A stretch of DNA of 64,000 nt from Psychrobacter sp. ANT_WB68 (GTDB lineage Bacteria > Pseudomonadota > Gammaproteobacteria > Pseudomonadales > Moraxellaceae): the NCBI RefSeq assembly GCF_008369115.1, contig NZ_VOAZ01000001.1:372001-436000 (forward strand), in the 5' to 3' direction. Below, in pieces: positions 36,530 to 45,150 of the stretch. A model generated the notes under the pieces. The model had not been told where the DNA came from. It saw nothing but the letters and a program-made list of their open reading frames with translations, and ran no database searches. Position 1 is the first letter of the stretch, and every line of letters starts with the position of its first letter. Both the position numbers and the translations under genes were made by a program.

Positions 36530-38458
36530 ATGCGTCAATCTTCTGCTCTTAATATTTTAAAAACAGGTCAAAACGTGTTTTTGACTGGCTCAGCAGGTTC
36601 AGGTAAGACTTATACCCTTAACCAATATATCGATTATTTGCGTGCGCGTCGGGTACCGGTTGCTGTGACCGCAAGTACGGGTATCGCTGCCACGCATATG
36701 AACGGCACCACCATCCACAGTTGGTCAGGTATTGGCATCAAAGATGAACTAACGGATCGTGACTTGACCAACTTATCGCGCAAACAGTTTTTGGCAGACC
36801 GTTTAAAAGATACCGCCGTACTGATTATTGATGAGATATCGATGCTGCACGCCAAGCAGCTTAACTTAGTCAGCCAAGTACTTAAGCATGTGCGTAAAAA
36901 CGACAAGGCTTTTGGTGGTATTCAAGTGGTCGTGGCAGGGGACTTTTTTCAGCTGCCACCAATTGGTAGTAAGGGCGAGAGCAACCGCGAGAAATTTGCC
37001 TTCATGTCTGAAGCTTGGCTAGAAGCCAAGTTCCATATTTGCTATTTGTCCGAGCAACACAGGCAGGTGAGTGAGGCGGCTAATGGCGGACTTGATTTGG
37101 ACGATATTCTCAATCAAATTCGTCGTCAAGAAGTGACCTTTGAGGCGATTGCCGCCCTAGAAGCCACCTTTGATCAAAACGTCGATATCAAACGCACGCG
37201 TCTTTATACCCATAATCTCAACGTCAATAGTATCAATGATAAAGAGCTTGCCGCGTTAGATGGCGAGATGATGCGTTTTCAGGCAACTTCTACTGGTGAC
37301 ACTAAACTGGTTGAGACCCTAAAGAAAACGGTACGTACCCAAGATGATTTAGTGTTAAAAGTCGGTGCCAAGGTGATGTTTATCAAAAACAATACCGAGC
37401 TTGGGGTGTCTAACGGTACGATGGGCGAGCTGATAGGCTTTGCCGCGGTTAAAATCGATGATAGTAAAGACAACAGTGATGATTTAATTGAAGATGATGA
37501 CAGTGCTGAAAGTGATACTGATAAGAATATAAAAGGCAAAGATGAAAAGACCACAAAAGAGAAAGACAAACCAAAAGCCAAAAAGCTAACGACACAAAAA
37601 ATGCCCGTGGTTAGGCTTAATACTGGTCGTGAAGTCATCGCTGAACCGGAAGAATGGATTATCGAAGATGAAACGGGTGATGTACTGGCAAGCTATGAGC
37701 AAGTGCCATTATGCTTAGCTTGGGCAATTACCATTCATAAATCACAAGGTATGACCCTTGATGCGGCAGAGATTGATTTGTCACGTACCTTTGAGTTGGG
37801 TCAAGGTTATGTAGCATTGTCACGACTGAAGTCGCTGGCGGGTCTGCAACTACTGGGCATGAATGATATGAGCCTGCAACTCGATCCGTTAGCACGTGGG
37901 GCGGATAAACGGTTTTTAGCGCTGTCTGATGAGGCTGATGCCAATTATGCGATGCTTGATGAAGAGAGTATGACGCAGTCTCATGAGAAGTTTATCCTAA
38001 AGTCGGGTGGAACCCTTAGCAAATCAGTCATTGACGCCTATGCCAATCTACAAAAAAAGCGCCGTGAGCAACAGCAAGCGCAGCTAGATAAAAAACAAAC
38101 ACTTGGCAATCAAGTCTCTGATAAGTCGGACAGCACCTTGCTCGCCACACGAATACTACTAGAAGAAAGCTTATCTATTGCGGAGATTTCTCAAGCGCGT
38201 CAGCTTTCACAGGCGACCATTATGCGTCATATTGGCGAGCTGAAATCCCAAGATCCAAGCTTAGCTTGTGATCATTTGCGACCAGAATCTGAGGTTATGA
38301 CGGCAGTGGGCAATGCGTATGTTGCGATTAAAGTCGCTAATAATCCAAATGACTTTAATGACGATGGCAGTATTAAGCTGCGTCCAATCTTTGATTATCT
38401 TAAGCAGAGCATCGATTACAACACCATTCGTTTGGCATTGATTTTTATCACGCCTTAG
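36530..38458 (+). CDS. PIF1-like DNA helicase with C-terminal helix-turn-helix
   Basis: The 642-residue protein has a superfamily 1B helicase core: Walker A LTGSAGSGKTYTLN, motif Ib-like TASTGIAATHMNG, Walker B LIIDEISMLHA, VVAGDFFQLPPIG, and motif VI-like WAITIHKSQGMTLD followed by GYVALSRLKSL. This is the PIF1/RecD-like group that unwinds DNA 5' to 3' and can resolve G-quadruplexes. An acidic then Lys-rich low-complexity segment lies at about residues 310-357 between helicase motifs. The C-terminus (about 540-640) carries a helix-turn-helix (LSIAEISQARQLSQATIMRHI) and a further helical stretch, the type fused to bacterial helicases. The ribosome site is poor. Confidence 0.88.
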   Translation: MRQSSALNILKTGQNVFLTGSAGSGKTYTLNQYIDYLRARRVPVAVTASTGIAATHMNGTTIHSWSGIGIKDELTDRDLTNLSRKQFLADRLKDTAVLIIDEISMLHAKQLNLVSQVLKHVRKNDKAFGGIQVVVAGDFFQLPPIGSKGESNREKFAFMSEAWLEAKFHICYLSEQHRQVSEAANGGLDLDDILNQIRRQEVTFEAIAALEATFDQNVDIKRTRLYTHNLNVNSINDKELAALDGEMMRFQATSTGDTKLVETLKKTVRTQDDLVLKVGAKVMFIKNNTELGVSNGTMGELIGFAAVKIDDSKDNSDDLIEDDDSAESDTDKNIKGKDEKTTKEKDKPKAKKLTTQKMPVVRLNTGREVIAEPEEWIIEDETGDVLASYEQVPLCLAWAITIHKSQGMTLDAAEIDLSRTFELGQGYVALSRLKSLAGLQLLGMNDMSLQLDPLARGADKRFLALSDEADANYAMLDEESMTQSHEKFILKSGGTLSKSVIDAYANLQKKRREQQQAQLDKKQTLGNQVSDKSDSTLLATRILLEESLSIAEISQARQLSQATIMRHIGELKSQDPSLACDHLRPESEVMTAVGNAYVAIKVANNPNDFNDDGSIKLRPIFDYLKQSIDYNTIRLALIFITP

Positions 38459-38477
38459 TTAAAAGTTAATCAATTAT

Positions 38478-38524
38478 AAAAAACCAATGATAGTGAGCAA
38501 ATCATAGCAGCTTGTTGGTTTTTT
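38478..38524 (+). terminator. Terminator of the helicase gene
   Basis: AAAAAACCAA (38478-38487) pairs with TTGGTTTTTT (38515-38524) across a 27-nt loop with partial inner pairing. Confidence 0.5.
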
Positions 38525-38585
38525 CATTGGAGCGCTGAACGTACAGCGCTCAATTTTTATATCCTCCTTATGGCGATACCCTTTT

Positions 38586-39779
38586 ATGTCTGATGTTATG
38601 CCTGATTTTTCTAGCGCCACTTATCAATTGACGTCTGACCAAGCAGCAGTATTTCCTACTACTGGCGAGCACACACGGCCACTGAGAGTCGCTATTAATG
38701 GTTTTGGTCGTATAGGGCGTAATGTGTTACGCGCCTTGTTAGAGCGTTTTGAGGTGTTGGGACGTGCTATTCATGTGGTGGCGATTAATGATTTGGCACC
38801 GGCGGATATTTTATTACATCTATTAAAGTTTGATAGTACCCACGGTCGCTTAACCCGACTGGGCGTTAGTGCTGATATTGTGATGAGTGAGGTCGATGCT
38901 GGCAAAGGGCATAGCAATATAACTGTTAATACCGCTATTAACAAAGATACTCAGCTGTGTCTGACTAAAAACAACTTAACGTATTGCATTAAGATGCTCT
39001 CAGAGTCAGATCCAAAAAAACTACCGTGGCAGGAACTGAGTGTGGATGTAGTGCTAGAGTGTACGGGTCATTTTCGCTCTTATGAGCAAGCTCAGCTGCA
39101 TATAGCAGCGGGCGCCCAGCAAGTCATCATTGGTGCAGCGCCCTTTGATGATGTCGATGCTTGTATCGTTATGGGCGTCAATACTGACGAGCTAACGCGT
39201 GCGCTACCGATTATATCGAGCGTTTCTTGTACCACGCAGGCATTGGTGCCGCTGATTGATAGCCTTGATAAAGTGTTTGGCGTCAAGTCAGCGATGATGA
39301 CTGAGATTCATGCCGTGACTGCGGATCAGACCGTACTAGATCAAGCACATCGCGACCCAAGGCGTGCGCGTGCGTCTGGCCACAATATCATTCCAACGAC
39401 TTCTAGCAGTATCGCTGCGACCGAGCGCGTATTGCCAGCGATGGTAGGTAAGATAAACGGTCATTCAATTAGAGTGCCAACCATTGATGTCGCGGCTATT
39501 GATGTGACCTTTGTATTTGATACAGCTGACGTCAGTATAGAAGCGATTCGTGAGGTGCTTAAAGCTGCTAGTAAAGGTTATTTGCTCGATATCATGGCTT
39601 ATACTGATGAGCCCTTGGTCTCAAGTGACTTTATCCATCAAACAGAGTCACTCATTATCGATGGACAACAGCTTATGCATGTAGGTGACCAGTATAAGGT
39701 CTTTGCTTGGTATGATAATGAATGGGGATATGCTAATAGGCTGCTTGATATGTGCTTACACTTAGCTTCGAGTAAATAG
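38586..39779 (+). CDS. Glyceraldehyde-3-phosphate / erythrose-4-phosphate dehydrogenase family protein
   Basis: The protein has the GAPDH-fold NAD motif VAINGFGRIGRNVLRA, FDSTHG, VVLECTGHF, the catalytic Cys in SVSCTTQ at about residue 215, and IHAVTADQ. It ends FAWYDNEWGYANRLLDM. The YDNEWGYANR ending and the YTDEPLVSSDF stretch are closer to erythrose-4-phosphate dehydrogenase (Epd) than to GapA, so it may feed pyridoxal phosphate synthesis rather than glycolysis. The usual SCTTN is SCTTQ here. The 397-residue length includes about 33 extra N-terminal residues before the NAD motif. There is no strong ribosome site; a later start would remove part of the extension. Confidence 0.82.
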   Translation: MSDVMPDFSSATYQLTSDQAAVFPTTGEHTRPLRVAINGFGRIGRNVLRALLERFEVLGRAIHVVAINDLAPADILLHLLKFDSTHGRLTRLGVSADIVMSEVDAGKGHSNITVNTAINKDTQLCLTKNNLTYCIKMLSESDPKKLPWQELSVDVVLECTGHFRSYEQAQLHIAAGAQQVIIGAAPFDDVDACIVMGVNTDELTRALPIISSVSCTTQALVPLIDSLDKVFGVKSAMMTEIHAVTADQTVLDQAHRDPRRARASGHNIIPTTSSSIAATERVLPAMVGKINGHSIRVPTIDVAAIDVTFVFDTADVSIEAIREVLKAASKGYLLDIMAYTDEPLVSSDFIHQTESLIIDGQQLMHVGDQYKVFAWYDNEWGYANRLLDMCLHLASSK

Positions 39780-39863
39780 CTTTGAATAAACAGTTTCGAG
39801 CAAACGGTAAGTTATTGATTTAAAACCAGCTGTAAATTAATTGCATTTTTTTATATTATACGC

Positions 39864-39891
39864 TTGCATTATCTAATGATATCTATATAAT
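39864..39891 (+). promoter_or_regulatory. Promoter of tRNA-Ser
   Basis: TTGCAT (39864-39869) and a consensus TATAAT (39886-39891) are separated by 16 bp. Transcription would start just before the tRNA at 39903. Confidence 0.7.
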
Positions 39892-39902
39892 GATGCACCA
39901 AT

Positions 39903-39993
39903 GGAGACGTGGCAGAGCGGTTGAATGCACCGGTCTTGAAAACCGACAAGGGTTCATAGCCCTTCGAGAGTTCGAATCTCTCCGTCTCCGCCA
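39903..39993 (+). tRNA. tRNA-Ser (anticodon TGA)
   Basis: The 91-nt sequence starts GGAGACG and ends CGTCTCCG plus encoded CCA. The anticodon stem CCGGT/ACCGA-type encloses loop CTTGAAA with anticodon TGA. It has the long variable arm of class II tRNAs (around GGGTTCATAGCCC) and the T-arm GAGTTCGAATCTC. Confidence 0.95.
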
Positions 39994-39998
39994 AATTC

Positions 39999-40037
39999 AA
40001 AAAAAGCCCCAATCAGTAATTGATTGGGGCTTTTTTT
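39999..40037. terminator. Terminator after tRNA-Ser
   Basis: AAGCCCCAATCA pairs with TGATTGGGGCTT, with A and T runs on both sides. It may also end the minus-strand lipoprotein gene. Confidence 0.85.
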
Positions 40038-40071
40038 ATGCGATGTTTTTGCAGGTTTTATAACCGTCGGC

Positions 40072-40833
40072 TTATTTCGTTAGCAGCTCATCAAACTCAA
40101 TTTCTTGCCCATCCACTAACACTAGCTTACCTTTGCTAATCTCAATACTTATCCCTGTGTTATTTTTAATCGCACGCATCACATTGATGTCTTCAATACT
40201 GCTTTCAATGATTATTTTGCCCGATTGTTCTGGTTCGATTGGCGGTTTGAACTGTGTCAATGGAACATTAAAGCTTTTACTTTTGGTCAAATGCTCTTCT
40301 TTCATGGTCAGCTTACCTTTAAAGCTTTTAATCGCTACCTTACCGTGGTTTGAGAGCATAAACGGTAGCTTCACTTGATTTAAGCTATCATTATCACTGG
40401 TCTTGACTGGTAGTAAGGCAACAGGATAATTTTGAGCTTTGGCCGTACCCACTTGCTGACTGGTCACAATAGGGCTTTTTTTGCCGGTTGGATTATTTGG
40501 ATGTAGGCGCTCATACTCACGCTGTTGGATAAGTGCTTGCTTAATGGTGATACGGGGCATTGCTCCCGATTCATAAGCACCACTGAGCTTCATACGTAGC
40601 ATGTAGCGACTCAATAGCTGTCGATCGCCCTCATTTAAACGCTCAAACGTATCGCCCAGCTTCTTTTGCCATTGGTCAGAGTTGGTCGGTATAGTCTGCT
40701 TAGTTGGATCCGCTGGCGGTTGTAAGCAGCCATTGATAGCAGGTAGTATCACCAAAGTAAGTGCTAATAATATGGCCTTTCTCACATGGCCTACATGGCG
40801 TGCATTGCTTGCAGGTTTGTATGAACCAATCAT
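40072..40833 (-). CDS. Putative lipoprotein of unknown function
   Basis: No family is recognised. The N-terminus has a positively charged stretch and a hydrophobic helix ending in a lipobox (LPAINGC), so it is probably anchored in a membrane through the lipidated Cys and faces the periplasm. The mature part begins with a Thr/Pro/Asp-rich linker, then a helical region (about 55-110) and a beta-rich region (about 145-250) suggestive of an immunoglobulin-like fold. The start at 40833 was chosen because AAGGAGG lies 6 nt upstream; a start six codons earlier would place that site inside the coding sequence. It stands alone and is convergent with tRNA-Ser. Confidence 0.72.
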   Translation of the reverse strand: MIGSYKPASNARHVGHVRKAILLALTLVILPAINGCLQPPADPTKQTIPTNSDQWQKKLGDTFERLNEGDRQLLSRYMLRMKLSGAYESGAMPRITIKQALIQQREYERLHPNNPTGKKSPIVTSQQVGTAKAQNYPVALLPVKTSDNDSLNQVKLPFMLSNHGKVAIKSFKGKLTMKEEHLTKSKSFNVPLTQFKPPIEPEQSGKIIIESSIEDINVMRAIKNNTGISIEISKGKLVLVDGQEIEFDELLTK

Positions 40834-40985
40834 CTTATGCCTCCTTCTCACTCTATATAAATGCTAATAGCTTTTATACCAATATAGCGCCTATGATAAT
40901 TTTGTATGTTTGTTTATCGCTAATAGCCACTTGACGTTATTAGGTTCATTGAGGAGGGTATATTTTAAATAGCAAATTAACTGGT

Positions 40986-41027
40986 AAAAAAAAGACTAAG
41001 CGCTATTAAGCAAACTTAGTCTTTTTA
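40986..41027 (-). terminator. Terminator of the ribbon-helix-helix gene
   Basis: AAAGACTAAG (40991-41000) pairs perfectly with CTTAGTCTTT (41015-41024) across a 14-nt loop, with A and T runs. Confidence 0.75.
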
Positions 41028-41061
41028 TTCTGTATGTATGATTACCCAACCACTAGCCTTA

Positions 41062-41388
41062 CTATTTATCTTGTAATTCAGACAACGGGTGAGTAGTGTT
41101 ATTATTATGAGTCACTACAATCGCCTCATCAATAATACGTTGGCTGACACCGCGCTTACGCAGACTTTCGATAAAAACTTCATCATGAGCTAGGGTATAA
41201 TCCTGATGATCGCGATCCAGTCCTTGACGAATATAAAGACGAATTAGTCCTTGAATACGTTTAAAGCCCAACTCTGACGAGGTAGACTCTAATAATCTAA
41301 TCATCTCTTCAGACAAGCGAATACTGATCGGACGCGTGATTTTTTGCGGGTGATCAGAGAACTTATTTTTTATGCGCACAGGTATCAT
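41062..41388 (-). CDS. Ribbon-helix-helix DNA-binding protein
   Basis: The 108-residue protein shows a ribbon-helix-helix pattern at about residues 20-58: a basic strand PISIRLSEEM, helix 1 IRLLESTSSELG and helix 2 IQGLIRLYIRQGLD. Such domains dimerise and bind DNA as repressors, often as antitoxins or plasmid-control proteins. The tail (about 60-108) is hydrophilic and may bind a partner, but no toxin gene adjoins it: the flanks are a lipoprotein gene and tRNA-Asn. It is therefore either an orphan antitoxin or a stand-alone regulator. The ribosome site is weak. Confidence 0.75.
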   Translation of the reverse strand: MIPVRIKNKFSDHPQKITRPISIRLSEEMIRLLESTSSELGFKRIQGLIRLYIRQGLDRDHQDYTLAHDEVFIESLRKRGVSQRIIDEAIVVTHNNNTTHPLSELQDK

Positions 41389-41552
41389 AATAAACCATTA
41401 CTTTTAGTGAGTAGGAGTAAAGCACTCAGGGAAAAACTGACTCAGTCACAGCTAACCTTACCATACAACAAAAGCCGCTAAAAGAACACCATGGCCGTAT
41501 TAATATTGTGCGGCCTTAGACCGATGCGATTAGTGGCTAAAAGCTACGACCA

Positions 41553-41590
41553 TAAAAAAACCTCCATCAGATAAGTGATGAAGGTCTTTT
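41553..41590 (-). terminator. Terminator of tRNA-Asn
   Basis: ACCTCCATCA can pair with TGATGAAGGT (one mismatch), with A and T runs. It lies directly downstream of tRNA-Asn on the minus strand. Confidence 0.7.
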
Positions 41591-41596
41591 ATAATA

Positions 41597-41672
41597 TGGC
41601 TCTCCAACCTGGGCTCGAACCAGGGACACACGGATTAACAGTCCGTTGCTCTACCAACTGAGCTATTGGAGA
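41597..41672 (-). tRNA. tRNA-Asn (anticodon GTT)
   Basis: On the minus strand TCTCCAA pairs with TTGGAGA in the acceptor, followed by G and an encoded CCA. The anticodon loop CTGTTAA reads GTT. The T arm contains GGTTCGAGCCC. Total 76 nt. Confidence 0.95.
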
Positions 41673-42172
41673 ATAAGTTGTTTATAACGGTTACTATCGC
41701 AAGTTTTACAAAGGCTTTGGTGAGCGCGATTGCTTGTCTTGTTTGCGTTATGTGGGGCACATTTTAGCCAAGTAGTTGTGAGCTGTCAACCTTATTACGT
41801 GATTAATTATAAATATAATTAAAATCTATAGGAAGTTGAGCATAATTACTTTTAAAGTAGATGCTTTATTGAATGTTTTTATAAACAACCCTGATGCAAT
41901 ACGTCTAGAATATATAAAGAATCAAATTGTGATAAAGATTGTAAAGCTTCACTCTTTTAGCCGGTTCAATTAAACCATCTCATTGAAAATAAATAAAATT
42001 TTTGCATTGCTTTAAACCTTAAAAACGCTATTTCAAGCACTGATATAAACCTATAAAATAGCCAGCCGAGCGTTTCTTTAGTATTTTGGCTTTAATTGGC
42101 TGTTTTTTAACTTTATTTGCTATCAAGCAACACGTTTTAACCAATGTTTTAACTGATATAGGTACCTTCAAT
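41673..42172. other. Intergenic region between tRNA-Asn and the SMR gene
   Basis: This stretch of 500 bp is AT-rich. It should contain the tRNA-Asn and SMR promoters, but neither was placed with confidence. A 29-codon upstream extension of the SMR frame starting at 42086 was not accepted as coding. Confidence 0.35.
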
Positions 42173-42517
42173 ATGAGTCCAACCACGATTGCTTACGGTT
42201 ACCTTGCCATTGCTATTGTTTGTGAAGTGATTGGCACCACTTTTTTAGTCAAGTCAGAACAGTTTACGCGCTTTATTCCCACGCTTATTATGACGGTGCT
42301 TTATGCAATTTCGTTCTATTTATTAACCCAAACCATAAAAACCATACCCATCGGTATTGCTTATGCGTTATGGGGCGGCCTCGGTATCATGTTGACCTCA
42401 TTGGTGGGGCTGTTCTTCTTTAAGCAAACGCTTGATACCGCTGCCGTGGTTGGTATTGCGATGATTGTTGGAGGTGTCGTGGTGATGAACTTGTTGTCTG
42501 ATTCGGTGACGCATTAA
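42173..42517 (+). CDS. Small multidrug resistance (SMR) transporter, EmrE/QacE type
   Basis: The 114-residue product has four membrane helices and the membrane-embedded Glu in AIVCEVIGTTFL, equivalent to Glu14 of EmrE, which couples drug export to proton entry. GIAYALWGGLGI and the closing GGVVVMNLLS are also standard. Such proteins work as antiparallel dimers in the inner membrane and export quaternary cations, or guanidinium in the Gdx group. The start at 42173 was chosen because it aligns with EmrE; a longer frame from 42086 would add a non-homologous hydrophobic extension. Confidence 0.9.
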   Translation: MSPTTIAYGYLAIAIVCEVIGTTFLVKSEQFTRFIPTLIMTVLYAISFYLLTQTIKTIPIGIAYALWGGLGIMLTSLVGLFFFKQTLDTAAVVGIAMIVGGVVVMNLLSDSVTH

Positions 42518-42613
42518 TCATTGATCATACAATATGAGAGCGTGCGCACGACTTAAAAGCAAAAAACATCTATAACTCACAATTTAAAAGATAAAACGTC
42601 AAAGATAAAAACG

Positions 42614-43111
42614 GTGACCATATTGACCACATTAAAGTATATCGCTCATTACTCTGAGCAGATTCAAAGCCAAGCGGCGACGCTTATTAGTAGTGGCAGA
42701 TTGGGCGATTATTTGGATAAAAATTATCCTAATCGCCATCAAATACAAAGCGATAAAGCGCTGTATCATTATATTAATGACATCAAAAACCAGTATATGC
42801 GTAAAAGTAGCCCGCTGTCGCAAGTGACCTATAATAGTAAACTTGCCGTGCTCAAACATGCACTTGGCATACATACTTATCAATCACGCGTGCAAGGTAG
42901 TAAGCTGAAATCACATAATAGCATCACGGTGGCAAGTCTATTTAAAGAAGCGCCGCCTGAGTTTTTGCGTATGATCGTGGTGCATGAGTTGGCACATTTC
43001 AAGGAGCAAGAGCATAACAAGGCTTTTTATCAGCTATGCTGTCATATGGAACCCGATTATCATCAGTTTGAGCTCGATACCCGTTTGTGGTTGCATTGGC
43101 GCGAACGCTAA
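42614..43111 (+). CDS. YgjP-like metal-dependent hydrolase (M48/DUF45 type)
   Basis: The 165-residue protein has the zinc-binding motif HELAHFKEQEHN (HExxH type) at about residues 124-135, followed by FYQLCCHMEPDY, as in YgjP/DUF45 proteins. A short basic helical region precedes it. No membrane helix or signal peptide is present. YgjP members lie near the SprT/WLM metallopeptidases, but their substrates are not established. The frame starts with GTG (42614); nearby TTG codons could replace it. The SMR gene is upstream and the EamA transporter downstream, all on the plus strand but with 100-bp gaps. Confidence 0.8.
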   Translation: MTILTTLKYIAHYSEQIQSQAATLISSGRLGDYLDKNYPNRHQIQSDKALYHYINDIKNQYMRKSSPLSQVTYNSKLAVLKHALGIHTYQSRVQGSKLKSHNSITVASLFKEAPPEFLRMIVVHELAHFKEQEHNKAFYQLCCHMEPDYHQFELDTRLWLHWRER

Positions 43112-43215
43112 TCTATGTTGGTAACATGGAATCTATCTAATTATTAGCAAGCTAGGCCAAAATAATGAGGCTGACTATAATGAATAAAACCGCCATTTTA
43201 AGAGTAAGGTAGCCT

Positions 43216-44160
43216 ATGAGTGAGTCGGCGCAACAAGGTATGGCTGAAGGTAAAAAAGCGTGGCTCATTCCTGTGCTGTGTCTCATAGCGGGCGGCGGAT
43301 TAATCGGTATTTCTACCAATCTAGCAAAGTTTGCCGGCGAAGTAGGTTTAACGCCGCTAGCATTTCTGTTTTGGTCCATTACTGGCGCGGCGTTTATTTT
43401 ATTTAGTTATGCATTTCTACGTCATGAGCTGCCGCCTTTAAGTAAAGCAACCCTTCGCTATTATTTGGTTGCCGCATTAGTCAGTGTGGCAGGCTCAAAC
43501 TTAATCTTCTTCTCCGCTATTCCACATGTTGGCGCAGGTTTTGTCGCGCTGATTATTTCGCTGCCGCCGCTCCTGACGTATCTGGCAGCCATCATCTTAA
43601 AAATAGAGCGCTTTACTAAGCTGCGCGCACTTGGCGTGGTCGCTGCACTTGCTGGAGTAGGGGTACTAGCGGCGCGTAAATTTTCCACGCCTGATGCCAG
43701 TGTGTTTTGGATTGGTCTTGCGCTTTTTGGCCCGGTATTACTGGCGATTGGTAATATTTATCGCACTTTATATTGGCCCAATAATCTTTCGCCAAGCGCG
43801 CTTGCACCCGGTATGCTCATAGCGGCCTCAATGCTGCTGGGCTTAGTCAGTATCATGCCGCACTTTTCACTGGCAGTGCCGACGACAGAGATATTACCGT
43901 TAGGGTTGATTGTGGTGCAAGCATTCGTTTTTGCTGGTCAGTTCTTACTATTATTCTTACTACAAAAAACCGGCGGCCCAGTGCTACTCAGCTTATTAGG
44001 TTCGGTCGGAGCGGTCGTTGGTGTACCTGTTGCCATTTTCTTGCAAGGGGAAAGTCCGCCAGAAGGCTTGTTTTTAGGCGCATCATTAATAGCATTTGGT
44101 GTCGTCTTAGTCACATATGGCGGCGTCAAAATGGCGACATCAGTAGCAGATAAGCGCTAA
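43216..44160 (+). CDS. EamA/DMT-family transporter
   Basis: The 314-residue protein is a ten-helix drug/metabolite transporter made of two EamA repeats (about residues 15-150 and 165-300). Typical features are SVAGSNLIFFSAIPHVGAGFVALI in the first repeat and LLSLLGSVGAVVGVPVAIFLQGESPPEGL in the second. These carriers export amino acids, nucleosides or other small metabolites; no substrate is evident. AAGGT precedes the ATG. It stands between the YgjP-like gene and a broken fatty acid hydroxylase gene, without clear functional links. Confidence 0.88.
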   Translation: MSESAQQGMAEGKKAWLIPVLCLIAGGGLIGISTNLAKFAGEVGLTPLAFLFWSITGAAFILFSYAFLRHELPPLSKATLRYYLVAALVSVAGSNLIFFSAIPHVGAGFVALIISLPPLLTYLAAIILKIERFTKLRALGVVAALAGVGVLAARKFSTPDASVFWIGLALFGPVLLAIGNIYRTLYWPNNLSPSALAPGMLIAASMLLGLVSIMPHFSLAVPTTEILPLGLIVVQAFVFAGQFLLLFLLQKTGGPVLLSLLGSVGAVVGVPVAIFLQGESPPEGLFLGASLIAFGVVLVTYGGVKMATSVADKR

Positions 44161-44277
44161 GATATAAATATATTAATTAACTTATGTTGGTATTATTAAT
44201 AAATTATAAAGGCTCTTAATTTCTTCATTTGCTTTCAAAGATTTTTACCTGCAAACGTAATGTTCAATAGGTGACAT

Positions 44278-45124
44278 ATGGATGTGTTTTCGTATTGGCA
44301 AGGGTTTTATAACGACCCTTGGTTTTGGCAGTTCCCCATGGCAACGCTTGCCATCAGCACAGCAGCCTTTCTAGCAGTCGCTATTCCGTGGACAATAGTT
44401 GCTTGGCGCGACCCAGTATCCTTGCGTAAATATAAGATTCAACAAAAACCGTTTGAGTTGAAACAGTTTCTATTACCGTCTATCGGTCGCATCATTATTA
44501 ACAATATTATTTTAGCCGCATTATTGGTGCTGGCTTGGCCGCTATTAAAGCTGACAGGCGTTCATAATGGTGAGATGCCTGTTTGGTATATTATCATCGC
44601 GCAGTTGATTTTCTTCGTGCTGCTCGATGATTTTTTATATTACTGTATGCACCGTTATATGCACGAAAATAAGTGGCTGCTAAGAAATATTCACAGTGTG
44701 CACCACCGCATTCGCAATACCTGCGGTATCAATGGCAATTATATGCACTGGGTTGAGTATTCATTGACGGCGTCGCTGACGGTTAGTGGGTCCAATCATT
44801 CTAGGGACGCATATCTATGTGGTCTGGATGTGGGTGATTTTACGTCAAATCGAAGGAGCAGATGGGCATATTGGCTACGATATTCCTTGGAATCCCGCGC
44901 ATTTATTGCCTGTGTACGAAGGCCCTGTTTATCATGACTTTCATCATGCCAAATTTAAAGGCAATTATGCGGGGTTTCTACCTTACTTGGATAAATACTT
45001 GGGTAAGACCCATATCCCCGCGTATCTTAGTTATCTTAAAGGCAAGAAGGATGGCTTAACGCCGCTAGAGATTGAGCAAAACGAGTTAGCCGCTGAAAAA
45101 CGCAAAAAGTATCTGAATAATTAA
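44278..45124 (+). pseudogene. Fatty acid hydroxylase/sterol desaturase family gene, frameshifted
   Basis: Two overlapping frames join into one protein of about 282 residues. Frame 1 (from 44278) gives the N-terminal membrane helices and His boxes HRYMH and HSVHH, up to SLTASLT. Frame 2 (from about 44786) continues with VGPIILGTHIYVV, the third His box HDFHH and a normal C-terminus to the stop at 45124. One extra base near 44778-44782, in ACGGTTAGTG, would explain the shift, since its removal restores LTLVGP. The family hydroxylates or desaturates lipids with a di-iron centre. Whether the base is real or a sequencing error cannot be decided from this sequence. Confidence 0.8.
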
Positions 45125-45150
45125 GTTTTTTGTGTTTCAGGTATTTGGCT

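Noticed and set aside
40834..40851. Longer start for the lipoprotein
   Set aside because: The AAGGAGG ribosome site lies inside this extension, which points to the later start.
42086..42172. N-terminal extension of the SMR transporter
   Set aside because: EmrE-like proteins begin at the equivalent of 42173; the extra hydrophobic residues do not match the family.
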